From positions 1-12,648 of the forward strand of contig VBAO01000021.1 in the NCBI GenBank assembly GCA_005883865.1: 12,648 nucleotides of DNA, in the 5' to 3' direction. Under the pieces are notes generated by a model. That model was not told where the DNA came from, ran no database searches, and worked only from the letters and a program-made list of their open reading frames with translations. Shown here in pieces: positions 6,825 to 12,648 of this stretch (position 1 is its first letter; the number at the start of each line of letters is the position of its first letter). The position numbers and the translations under genes are program-made. The DNA comes from Candidatus Segetimicrobium genomatis. Its GTDB lineage: Bacteria > Sysuimicrobiota > Sysuimicrobiia > Sysuimicrobiales > Segetimicrobiaceae.

Positions 6825-7121
6825 TTATCGCCGTTTGCGCGCCTTCCGAGACGTCTTCCCGGCTGTGGCCCGGCGCGCCCGACCGGCGGGCGCCCGTCGG
6901 CGCGCCGCCACCTTTCCGCGGCTCGCGCTCAACGCGGCTACGCGTGGGCTGCCGCCCGCACCACGGGCACCGGTGACCCCGGCGACGACAAGAAAGTTCG
7001 ACGGCTCGTACCACGCCCACTCCCGGGTGACCAGGCAGCGGAGGTACATCGTCCCATCCGGCAGCCGCGATGCGGCGTGGGTCTTGCCACAAGACTTGCA
7101 CCTGTACTGCCAAGAAGCCAT
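6825..7121 (-). CDS. Small zinc-ribbon-like protein with basic histone-H1-like tail
   Basis: This 98-residue protein has two parts. The first 45 residues hold YRCKSCGKTH and a third cysteine in YLRCLV (Cys8, Cys11, Cys29). The fourth ligand expected of a zinc ribbon is missing, though His15 could serve. The rest, from about residue 50, is low-complexity Arg/Ala/Gly/Lys ending TSRKARKRR, like bacterial histone-H1-like tails that bind nucleic acid without sequence preference. The ATG at 7121 lies 12 nt after the HD-domain stop and is preceded by GGGGGGA, so it is likely the last gene of the tgt operon. I do not recognise the family. A nucleic-acid-binding role is inferred from composition alone. 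FmdB-type regulators start similarly (YRC..CG) but have four cysteines. Confidence 0.65.
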   Translation of the reverse strand: MASWQYRCKSCGKTHAASRLPDGTMYLRCLVTREWAWYEPSNFLVVAGVTGARGAGGSPRVAALSASRGKVAARRRAPAGRARRATAGKTSRKARKRR

Positions 7122-7133
7122 TGGCGTCCCCCC

Positions 7134-7853
7134 CTATAATAGAGTCGTGCCGTTGATCTGCAATTTGAACTCGCACCCGAGGAACTTCGCCGCCCGGCGG
7201 CACATCGCCATCCGGGGCAGGAAGATCTCGAAGTACTCCATCACCTGCGACAACCGGGTGTCGATCGTCAATTCGAGCGTGATCGTGTGGGCCGCATCGT
7301 CGACCCGGAGGAAGGAATATTCCACCGCGTGATTCACGCGATCGTGGATATCGAACGTCCCGGGATCGGCGTTGCGGACCCGCGTCCGGTGCACGTCCAC
7401 CTTGTCCGAGACGATGAGCGCCGCCCCCACCTCGCTGACCGCCTCTCCCGTCTCCTCCTCGTGATTCCCGATCGCCCCCATGACGACGGCCATCTCGAGC
7501 GGGTCCATCCCAAACCGGGCCAGGACCCGGCCGGCGAGCACGGCGCCGGTGTGCTCGTGGTTGACCCGCCCCACGACGTTGCCGATATCGTGCAGATATC
7601 CGGCGATCGCGGCCAGTTGCACCGCCCGCTCGTCGCGGCCCAGCCGTCGCATGACGTTGCCGGCGATGTTGGCGACGAGGCTGGCGTGCCGGATCCCGTG
7701 CTCCGTATACCCGATCGCGCGGGTGTACTCGTCCGCCTTCGCCACGTAGGCATCGACCTCCCGATCCCGCTTGATGTCCTCGAGGATCAGCGGGCGCCCC
7801 GCGGCCCGCGCGGCCGCAGGAGCGGAGGCGGGGCGGTCCTCGGCGCTAGCCAC
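7134..7853 (-). CDS. HD-domain metal-dependent phosphohydrolase
   Basis: This 239-residue protein has a complete HD metal site: His56 in HGIRHASLV, the His88-Asp89 doublet in GYLHDIGN, His99/His101 in NHEHTGAVLA, His131 in IGNHEEE and Asp150 in VSDKVDVHR. HD enzymes of this kind cleave phosphoester bonds in nucleotides or second messengers, and the extra histidines suggest a dinuclear or larger metal site. A C-terminal region of about 75 residues (VEYSFLRVDDAAHTITLELTIDTRLSQVMEYFE) follows the HD core and appears to be a family-specific domain. The GTG start at 7853 overlaps the yajC stop region by 8 nt and has GGGAG 5 nt upstream. No nucleotide-synthesis domain accompanies it, so the substrate cannot be told. 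It is transcribed with tgt and yajC, which gives no functional clue. Confidence 0.85.
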   Translation of the reverse strand: MASAEDRPASAPAAARAAGRPLILEDIKRDREVDAYVAKADEYTRAIGYTEHGIRHASLVANIAGNVMRRLGRDERAVQLAAIAGYLHDIGNVVGRVNHEHTGAVLAGRVLARFGMDPLEMAVVMGAIGNHEEETGEAVSEVGAALIVSDKVDVHRTRVRNADPGTFDIHDRVNHAVEYSFLRVDDAAHTITLELTIDTRLSQVMEYFEIFLPRMAMCRRAAKFLGCEFKLQINGTTLL

Positions 7854-8142
7854 CGGCGCTCCCGCGCTTGACGAGCGCCTGGACCGCGGACCGATCCGCC
7901 CGCACGCGGACGTTCTGCGCGAGTTCGAGCATCAGATCGTTGTCCTTGACCTCCATGACCACGCCGTAGAGCCCCCCCCGGGTCAGCACCCGGTCCCCCT
8001 TTTTGAGCCGTCCCAGCATCTCCCGGTGCCGCTTCTGCTGCTTCTGCTGCGGCCGGATCAGGAAAGCGTAGAAGACCGCGAAGACAACGAGCAGAGGGAG
8101 TAGCGCCTGGACCTCCGTCGCCACCTTGGAGTCCACCCTCAT
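7846..8142 (-). CDS. yajC: Preprotein translocase subunit YajC
   Basis: YajC is a small single-pass inner-membrane protein associated with SecDF in the Sec translocation complex. This one is 98 residues. A hydrophobic segment (about 12-29: ALLPLLVVFAVFYAFLI) is followed by the hallmark RPQQKQQKRH and MLGRLKKGDRVLTRGGLYGVV (42-62), then a short beta-rich tail. The ATG at 8142 overlaps the tgt stop (ATGA), but the GGAGGG lies directly against it. A GTG two codons later (8136) has the same Shine-Dalgarno at a better 7-nt spacing, so the true start may be there. The tgt-yajC order is widespread in bacteria. secD and secF, which often follow, are not here; an HD-domain gene takes that place. Confidence 0.95.
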   Translation of the reverse strand: MRVDSKVATEVQALLPLLVVFAVFYAFLIRPQQKQQKRHREMLGRLKKGDRVLTRGGLYGVVMEVKDNDLMLELAQNVRVRADRSAVQALVKRGSAGG

Positions 8143-9314
8143 CCCTCCGGCCGGGACAGAGTTCCGGAGGGTTCTGCGACACGCGCGGGATCCCCTTCCA
8201 GGCGGCCTGCCTCGTAGCGCGCGAGGGCTTCGCGGCTCCACGCTTCGAACCGATCCTCGCAGATCGCCTCGCGCATCGCCGCCACGAGGCGCCCCATGAA
8301 CGTCAGGTTGTGGAGGCTCACCAGCCGCGGGCCCAGCATCTCGCCCGCCTTGAACAGATGGCGGAGGTAGGCGCGCGAATAGTGCCGGCAGGCCACGCAC
8401 GGGCAATCGGACTCGATGGGCGAGAGATCCTCGGCGAACCGTGCCTGCCGGAGGTTGACCGGGGCGGCCCCGGTCAGCGCCGTCCCGGTCCGGCCGACCC
8501 GGGTCGGCAGCACGCAGTCGAACATGTCGATCCCCCGGCGCACCGCCTCGATCACGGTGGGAGGGGATCCGACCCCCATGAGATACCGGGGCCGCGATGC
8601 GGGCAGCCGCTCGGCGACGGCGGCGGCGAGATCGTACGTGAGCGCCTTCGGCTCGCCGACCGAGAGTCCACCGATCGCGTACCCGGGGAAGTCGAGCGCG
8701 ACGAGGTCGTCGGCGGCCCGCCGCCGCAGGTCGAGCTCGAACCCCCCCTGCACGATGCCAAAGAGGGCCTGGTCGCCCCGCCGGTGCCGGTCTTTGGCCC
8801 GGCGGGCCCACAGGATGGTGCGGCGCTGCGCTTCGACGGCCGCGGCGCGGTCGGCGGGATACCCCAGGCACACGTCCAGCGGCATGACGATGTCGGCTCC
8901 GAGTTGCTCTTCGATCTCGATGACCCGTTCCGGAGTGAACGCCACTTCCAGCCCGTCGATGGGCGAGCGGAACCACACGCCGTCATCGGCCACCCGCCGC
9001 AGGTGCGCGAGGCTGAACACCTGGTAGCCCCCGCTGTCGGTGAGCAGGGGCCGCTCCCAGTGCATGAAGGCGTGCAGCCCTCCGGACCGGGCGATCACCT
9101 CGGCGCCGGGACGCAGCGCAAGGTGAAAGGTGTTGGCGAGCACGATCTGCGCGCCGGCGGCCTGGACCTCCTCTGGGGTCAGCGCACGCACCGTCCCGTG
9201 GGTCCCCACCGGCATGAAGGCCGGCGTCCCGACCGCGCCGTGGGACGTGTGGAGCACTCCGGCCCGCCCGCCGGTCCCTCGGTCGGTGTGGATCAGTTCA
9301 AACCGCAGCGTCAC
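8139..9314 (-). CDS. tgt: tRNA-guanine transglycosylase (queuine/preQ1)
   Basis: Tgt swaps guanine-34 of GUN-anticodon tRNAs for preQ1 in the queuosine pathway. From the GTG at 9314 the protein has 391 residues, the bacterial size. Visible landmarks are DSGGYQVFSL (general acid Asp93), GLSVGEP (217-222; Val in the position that is Gly in eukaryotic queuine enzymes, fitting preQ1 use), FDCVLPTR with nucleophile Asp266, and the zinc site Cys304/Cys306/Cys309 with His335. The usual DEC near residue 148 reads DVC. I rejected the longer reading to 9446 because the family N-terminus begins at LRFELIHTDRGT and an extended -10 box lies 7 nt upstream. The stop overlaps yajC. Its usual partner queA lies about 2 kb away beyond two opposite-strand genes and is frameshifted. 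Confidence 0.97.
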   Translation of the reverse strand: MTLRFELIHTDRGTGGRAGVLHTSHGAVGTPAFMPVGTHGTVRALTPEEVQAAGAQIVLANTFHLALRPGAEVIARSGGLHAFMHWERPLLTDSGGYQVFSLAHLRRVADDGVWFRSPIDGLEVAFTPERVIEIEEQLGADIVMPLDVCLGYPADRAAAVEAQRRTILWARRAKDRHRRGDQALFGIVQGGFELDLRRRAADDLVALDFPGYAIGGLSVGEPKALTYDLAAAVAERLPASRPRYLMGVGSPPTVIEAVRRGIDMFDCVLPTRVGRTGTALTGAAPVNLRQARFAEDLSPIESDCPCVACRHYSRAYLRHLFKAGEMLGPRLVSLHNLTFMGRLVAAMREAICEDRFEAWSREALARYEAGRLEGDPARVAEPSGTLSRPEG

Positions 9315-9321
9315 GGTCCGG

Positions 9322-9330
9322 AGTATAGCA
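9322..9330 (-). promoter_or_regulatory. Extended -10 promoter of tgt, predicted leaderless
   Basis: On the minus strand the sequence reads TGC followed by TATACT, an extended -10 element close to consensus. Only 7 nt separate it from the GTG start of tgt, so transcription should begin at or within a base of the start codon. No good Shine-Dalgarno or -35 hexamer is visible, which fits an extended -10, leaderless arrangement. Confidence 0.6.
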
Positions 9331-9424
9331 CCGATCACAGGGGCGCGCACCGTGAACGCCCGCAGCACGCGGCGGCGCTCCCCCGCGCGGAGGGACGGCG
9401 TTCCCAAACGACGAAGTTGACGCC

Positions 9425-10942
9425 GTGGGCCACACGCCCCGGTCACCAGCCTCGGACTTCCGCGCGAGCCCCGCGGCGATCCTCACGGGCATCGTCCTCA
9501 TCGCTTCAGCGCTTCGCCTGGCGCTGCTCGGGGCCGGCTTCTCGTACGACGAGATCTTTGTCACGGGGTTCGCGGGGTCACGGTGGCGGGACATCCTCCC
9601 GATGCTGCGCGCGGGGGAGTTCCATCCCCCGCTGTATTACCTTCTCATGCGGGGGTGGGCCGGCATCTTTGGCACGGGAGAGGCCGCGTTCCGTCTCCCC
9701 TCGGCCTGCTTCGGGATCCTGGCGGTGCTCCTCACTTATGCGCTGATGCGCCGCCTCTTCCCGGCCCCCGTGAGCCTGCTGGGCGCCTTCCTGGTGGCGG
9801 TTTCGCCCCTCCACATCATCATCTCCCAAGAGGCCAGGATGTACGCGCTGGTGGGCATGCTCGTCCTTGCGTCCACGCTCGCCCTGCTGGCGGGGGTGGA
9901 CCGGGGTGGGATGCCCCGCTGGGCAGGCTACGTCCTGCTCTCGACCCTGATGGTCTACACCCAGTACCTTGCATGGCTCGTGCTCCTGGCGCACGGGATC
10001 TGGGTCGCGGTGTCCGAGCGCCGGCATCTCGACAAGTGGATGGCCGCGGCGGCAGGGGTCGCGATCCTGTACGCTCCGTGGGTTCCATCGCTCTGGGCTC
10101 AGGCGGTCCACCTCCATGGCGCGGTGTGGAGCCACGGGAGCGCGCTGAACGGACGTGATCCCGGTGACCTGCTCGGCCTGTTCGCGTTTGGCGGGTCGCT
10201 ATTCGGGATGGCCAGCTACTTCTTCCCCGGCCGGCAGGGGCCGGGCGGCCAATTCGCCATCCTCCTGCCATTTCTCATCATGCTATGGCGCGGCGGGGTC
10301 AAGACGGCCTCGGATCGCCGTCGCATGCTGCTGCTTGGAGGGCTCCCCGCCGTTACGGTTGGAGCCACGGTGGCGGTCTCCCTCATGATTGGCACCTTTT
10401 ACCCACGGTGGCTGTCTTTTCTCTTTCCGTTTTACGCAATGTTCATCGCCGCGGGGATCTTCTACGTGGCGGAACGGATGCGTGGCTGGCGGGATGGGGC
10501 CTTGGCCGTGCTCACCGCCGGCCTTCTCGCCTACAGCGTCCCAGTGCTGGGGTCGTATTATGGCGATCCGGGGTTCAATCACTTCCAGTGGCGGGCGGCG
10601 GCGACCCTGGTGAAACATCAGGTCAAGGCGGGGGATTTCTTCCTCTACGTCAGCAACGCGACCCGGACCGCGTTCACATACTATTACCGAGAACCGCATC
10701 CGTCGCTCACCCTGACCATGGCCGATCTCCTTGCGGGCGGCGGCGGAACGCCGCTGTTCACCGACGCGCAGGCCCGGGGACTGGCGGCCCGGCACCCGCG
10801 GATGTGGTTGATCGTGGGCGTGCCGTTCACCCGGCCCATGCAGGAGCAGCTGTTTGGGGCGCTCAAGGGGCCGTTCCGCGTCGTCGGCGCGCGCCAATTC
10901 ACCGGCATTGGGATTTACCTCCTCGCAGCAGGATCTCCGTGA
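9425..10942 (+). CDS. Family 39-like (PMT_2) polytopic membrane glycosyltransferase
   Basis: This 505-residue integral membrane protein fits the GT-C, ArnT/PMT-like class that uses polyprenyl-phosphate sugars on the outer face of the membrane. After the first membrane helix (about 18-37) comes the catalytic acidic pair in FSYDEIF (Asp42-Glu43), then FHPPLYYLLMRGW (67-79) and SQEARMYAL (134-142), all family landmarks. Roughly ten hydrophobic segments follow to about residue 375. The last 125 residues, beginning HFQWRAAATLVKHQVKAGDFFLYV, look like a soluble extracytoplasmic domain. The GTG at 9425 is the first possible start and has no strong ribosome site. It sits divergently from tgt and splits the queA-tgt pair. 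The acceptor (protein, lipid or cell-wall polymer) is unknown. Confidence 0.86.
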   Translation: MGHTPRSPASDFRASPAAILTGIVLIASALRLALLGAGFSYDEIFVTGFAGSRWRDILPMLRAGEFHPPLYYLLMRGWAGIFGTGEAAFRLPSACFGILAVLLTYALMRRLFPAPVSLLGAFLVAVSPLHIIISQEARMYALVGMLVLASTLALLAGVDRGGMPRWAGYVLLSTLMVYTQYLAWLVLLAHGIWVAVSERRHLDKWMAAAAGVAILYAPWVPSLWAQAVHLHGAVWSHGSALNGRDPGDLLGLFAFGGSLFGMASYFFPGRQGPGGQFAILLPFLIMLWRGGVKTASDRRRMLLLGGLPAVTVGATVAVSLMIGTFYPRWLSFLFPFYAMFIAAGIFYVAERMRGWRDGALAVLTAGLLAYSVPVLGSYYGDPGFNHFQWRAAATLVKHQVKAGDFFLYVSNATRTAFTYYYREPHPSLTLTMADLLAGGGGTPLFTDAQARGLAARHPRMWLIVGVPFTRPMQEQLFGALKGPFRVVGARQFTGIGIYLLAAGSP

Positions 10943-10963
10943 GCCTTTCCCGCCTGGGCCGCC

Positions 10964-10992
10964 TTGAGGTCCTCCCCCCGGCCATGTAGAAT
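10964..10992 (+). promoter_or_regulatory. Sigma70-type promoter for the small downstream gene
   Basis: TTGAGG (10964-10969) and TAGAAT (10987-10992) are separated by exactly 17 nt. The expected start of transcription, near 10999, leaves a leader of only a few bases before the ATG at 11006, partly overlapping the AGGAG ribosome site. It lies within 60 nt after the glycosyltransferase stop, so the small gene could be expressed on its own. Confidence 0.45.
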
Positions 10993-11005
10993 GCAGGAGA
11001 AGACG

Positions 11006-11521
11006 ATGAGCGAACAACCGCCTCCGGGACCGCCGCAACCCCCCTCCTCGCCAGAGATGAGACGCGAGGAGAAGATCGCGGCGGCGCGGGCCAAGGCCGA
11101 AGCGATGAAAGCGCAACGGGCCGCCCCCACCCCGGCGCCGTCGAGCGCCGGGCCGGTCGCCCCGCGCCCGGCGGCCGCTCAGGGGGTCCCCGGACGGGCC
11201 ACCGCGGTGAACCCGGGCGGCGCCCCGCCCGCCGCTCCCCAGCACCCCAAGGTCGAAGCGCTCGGCACCATCACTCAGAGCGTCGAATTCCGGGCGGATC
11301 CCTCCGAAGCTCAGAACCTCGAAAGGCTCCTCGGCGGGCTCGGGCTCTATCGAAACCCTCTCCGAGGGGCCTGGCAGCTCGACTACCGGTATTTCGCCGA
11401 AGCGCGCCGGCGGCTCGAGGCCGCGGGGTACACGGTGGAGGGCCGCGACTACCTGGGCCGCCCCCTCGAGCAGTGGGCCCCGCACACACGGGGCTGGACG
11501 CGGCTCGGAACCCCCGACTGA
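11006..11521 (+). CDS. Small proline/alanine-rich protein of unknown function
   Basis: This 171-residue protein belongs to no family I recognise. Residues 1-17 are Pro/Ser-rich. Residues 18-40 (MRREEKIAAARAKAEAMKAQR) form a charged, probably helical or coiled stretch. Residues 41-80 are Pro/Ala low-complexity linker. Residues 81-160 look folded, with QSVEFRADPSEAQNLERLLGGLGLYRNP and then a tyrosine/arginine-rich part (YRYFAEARRRLEAAGYTVEGRDYLGRP). There is no signal peptide or membrane segment, so it is likely cytoplasmic. The ATG at 11006 has AGGAG at a 6-nt spacing; longer reading to 10964 runs through the promoter and is rejected. It follows the membrane glycosyltransferase by 63 nt on the same strand and converges on the queA remnant. 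Confidence 0.75.
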   Translation: MSEQPPPGPPQPPSSPEMRREEKIAAARAKAEAMKAQRAAPTPAPSSAGPVAPRPAAAQGVPGRATAVNPGGAPPAAPQHPKVEALGTITQSVEFRADPSEAQNLERLLGGLGLYRNPLRGAWQLDYRYFAEARRRLEAAGYTVEGRDYLGRPLEQWAPHTRGWTRLGTPD

Positions 11522-11538
11522 CCTCCCCGCCCCCCGCC

Positions 11539-11558
11539 TGCCCCCCGCATGGGGGGCA
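11539..11558. terminator. Bidirectional hairpin between convergent genes
   Basis: TGCCCCCC (11539-11546) pairs perfectly with GGGGGGCA (11551-11558) around a GCAT loop, an 8-bp stem. It sits in the 43-nt gap where the plus-strand small gene and the minus-strand queA meet tail to tail, the expected place for a shared terminator. There is no T-tract on either side. Confidence 0.6.
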
Positions 11559-11633
11559 TGGGGATCACACGATCAGCATCGCGTCTCCGAAACTGTAGAA
11601 CCGGTAGCGCTCACGGATCGCTTCGGCGTAGGC

Positions 11634-11643
11634 CGCGCGCACC
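11634..11643 (-). other. Second queA frameshift site (apparent 17-nt deletion)
   Basis: Ten bases separate the codons for VSA (11644-11652) and AYAEA (ending at 11633). The expected FAGRER-type segment would need about 27 nt, so 17 are missing. Short GCG repeats flank the site, so slippage across microhomology is plausible. The body frame runs into a TGA at 11611-11613. Confidence 0.72.
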
Positions 11644-12399
11644 CGCGCTCACCAGCATCAGGAGCGTCGACCGCGGCAGGTGGAAGTTGGTAATGAGGGC
11701 GTCCGTCGCCCGGAACCGATACCCAGGGGTGATGAACAGGGCCGTCCTGCCGCTCCCCGCCCGGATGCGCCCGTCATCGCCCGCCGCCGCTTCCAGGGCT
11801 CGGACGCAGGTGGTTCCCGCAGCGATGATCCGTCCGCCCCCGCCGCGCGCGCCGTTCAGGACCTCCGATGCCTCGGGCCGAATCTCGAAGACCTCTGCGT
11901 CCATGCGATGACGGGCGATGTCCTCGGTCTTGACCGGGCGGAAGGTGCCGAGCCCCACATGGAGCGTGAGAAACACGACCTCGGTCCCGAGCGCCCGGAT
12001 CTGATCCAGGAGCCCGCCCGTGAAGTGGAGCCCGGCCGTCGGTGCCGCGACGGCCCCCTCGGCCCGCGCGAACACCGTTTGGTAGTCGCTGGGGTCCTCG
12101 AGCGACCGCGTGATGTAGGGCGGCGTCGGCATCTCGCCCACCCGCTCAAGGAGGCGCCGCAGGTCCTCGCGGTGGTCGAGTTCGATCATCCGGGTCCCCG
12201 CGTCGGTGCGCGCGCCGACGGTGCCTTCGAGGACCCCGGGGACAAACACCAGCCGAGCGCCCTGCCGGATTTTCCGGCCCGGCCGCAGCAGCGCCTCCCA
12301 CACATCGCCGGACACCGATCGCAGCAGCACCACCTCCACCGCCCCGCCGGTTGGGCGGCGGCCCCGGAGTCGCGCGGGCAGGACCTTCGTGTCGTTGAG

Positions 12400-12407
12400 C
12401 GCTCGGC
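12400..12407 (-). other. First queA frameshift site (apparent 7-nt deletion)
   Basis: Eight bases separate the codons for LRP (12408-12416) and LND (12391-12399). In QueA five residues (15 nt, typically GD-V-L-V type) belong here. The shift leads the first frame into unrelated Arg/Cys-rich sequence. Confidence 0.75.
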
Positions 12408-12578
12408 CGGCCGGAGGTAGGCGGGGAGGTCCCGGAAGGTGCGGTGGGCGAGTTTGCCGGTCGCCCGGTCCAGCACCATGAGCCGCGCGCTGTCCCGGGG
12501 TCGGGCGGGGGACTGAGCGATCAACTCCGGCGGCAGGTCGAAGTCAAAATCTGAGAGGTGCATGCGAGCGCGGGGGGG

Positions 12579-12648
12579 CTAGTAGCGGCGCTCGATCGCG
12601 ATCCCGGTGTAGTAGTACCCGAGGATCTGCTCGAGCGTATACCCCCGG
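12579..12648 (-). CDS. SpoIID/LytB-domain protein, C-terminal end only
   Basis: Only the last 22 codons lie in the window, ending at TAG 12579-12581. The peptide GYTLEQILGYYYTGIAIERRY fits the typical end of SpoIID/LytB domains (a 'G-[YS]-x-x-x-x-IL-x-x-YY-x-G' pattern). These proteins are lytic-transglycosylase-type peptidoglycan enzymes or amidase enhancers, used in sporulation or cell-wall remodelling. The gene ends 15 nt before the queA start on the same strand, an order I recall from several Firmicutes and related groups. The fragment is short, so the call is moderate. Confidence 0.62.
   Translation of the reverse strand, partial: RGYTLEQILGYYYTGIAIERRY

Larger units (their letters stand above)
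11565..12563 (-). pseudogene. queA: S-adenosylmethionine:tRNA ribosyltransferase-isomerase, disrupted by two deletions
   Basis: QueA converts preQ1 in tRNA to epoxyqueuosine. Reading from ATG at 12563 the N-terminus is a clear match ([36 protein letters not shown]). The frame is then lost at 12400-12407, where 8 nt stand in place of the 15 expected between LRP and [11 protein letters not shown]. The next frame carries the main body intact (MPTPPYI, APTAGLHFT, HVGLGTFRPV, GTTCVRALE, TALFITPGYRF, FHLPRSTLLMLVSA). A second loss at 11634-11643 leaves 10 nt where about 27 would encode FAGRER and neighbours, consistent with a 17-nt deletion. The tail AYAEAIRERYRFYSFGDAMLIV to TGA at 11565 is in the first-shifted frame again. 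The rest of the gene is well preserved, so the damage is either recent or an assembly or sequencing fault. Confidence 0.88.

Noticed and set aside
7135..7140. A perfect TATAAT on the plus strand
   Set aside because: It has no -35 at proper spacing and no plus-strand gene downstream. It arises from the codons ending the HD gene. An antisense promoter cannot be excluded.
9315..9446. 44-residue upstream extension of tgt
   Set aside because: It crosses the extended -10 promoter and has Arg-rich sequence unlike Tgt N-termini.
8310..9746. A 478-codon open frame on the plus strand running into the membrane glycosyltransferase
   Set aside because: It is antisense to tgt, and its end overlaps the glycosyltransferase in the wrong frame.

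Overview
This window comes from a very GC-rich bacterial chromosome. GTG starts are common, coding is dense, and many genes overlap by ATGA or GTGA junctions. A BshB1-type deacetylase, a Zn-type HemB, and the order SpoIID/LytB - queA - (interruption) - tgt - yajC suggest a high-GC Terrabacteria lineage near Firmicutes, Armatimonadota or Deinococcus-like phyla. The species cannot be named from the sequence. No rRNA, tRNA, CRISPR array or insertion sequence is visible, and no stretch over 300 bases lacks a gene.

Region 1 (1-3276, minus strand) is a translationally coupled cassette. In transcription order it holds a family 2 glycosyltransferase, a BshB1-like PIG-L deacetylase, a divergent BshC-like protein, and the first 112 codons of a CcmA-like ABC ATPase that runs off the window. 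It resembles bacillithiol assembly with a family 2 glycosyltransferase in place of the usual BshA and with a transporter attached. It could make a thiol or a glycolipid-type product.

Region 2 (3352-6800, minus strand) is a heme-precursor operon: a BldC/MerR-like regulator, then hemC, hemD and hemB. Directly upstream of the regulator, in a short AT-rich patch, are three perfect ATTCTAT repeats at exactly 10-bp spacing. This looks like a helically phased operator for head-to-tail binding by the regulator.

Region 3 (6825-9314, minus strand) runs tgt, yajC, an HD-domain phosphohydrolase, and a small zinc-ribbon protein with a histone-H1-like basic tail. tgt has an extended -10 element 7 nt before its GTG start, which predicts a leaderless mRNA.

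Region 4 (9425-11521, plus strand) holds a family 39-like membrane glycosyltransferase and a small proline/alanine-rich unknown protein with its own promoter. The two genes point the opposite way and separate tgt from queA.

Region 5 (11565-12648, minus strand) holds queA broken by two apparent internal deletions (about 7 and 17 nt), and the last codons of a SpoIID/LytB-domain gene. A GC hairpin lies between the convergent region 4 and 5 genes. Intact tgt with disrupted queA would stop queuosine synthesis after preQ1 insertion, unless the deletions are assembly errors.
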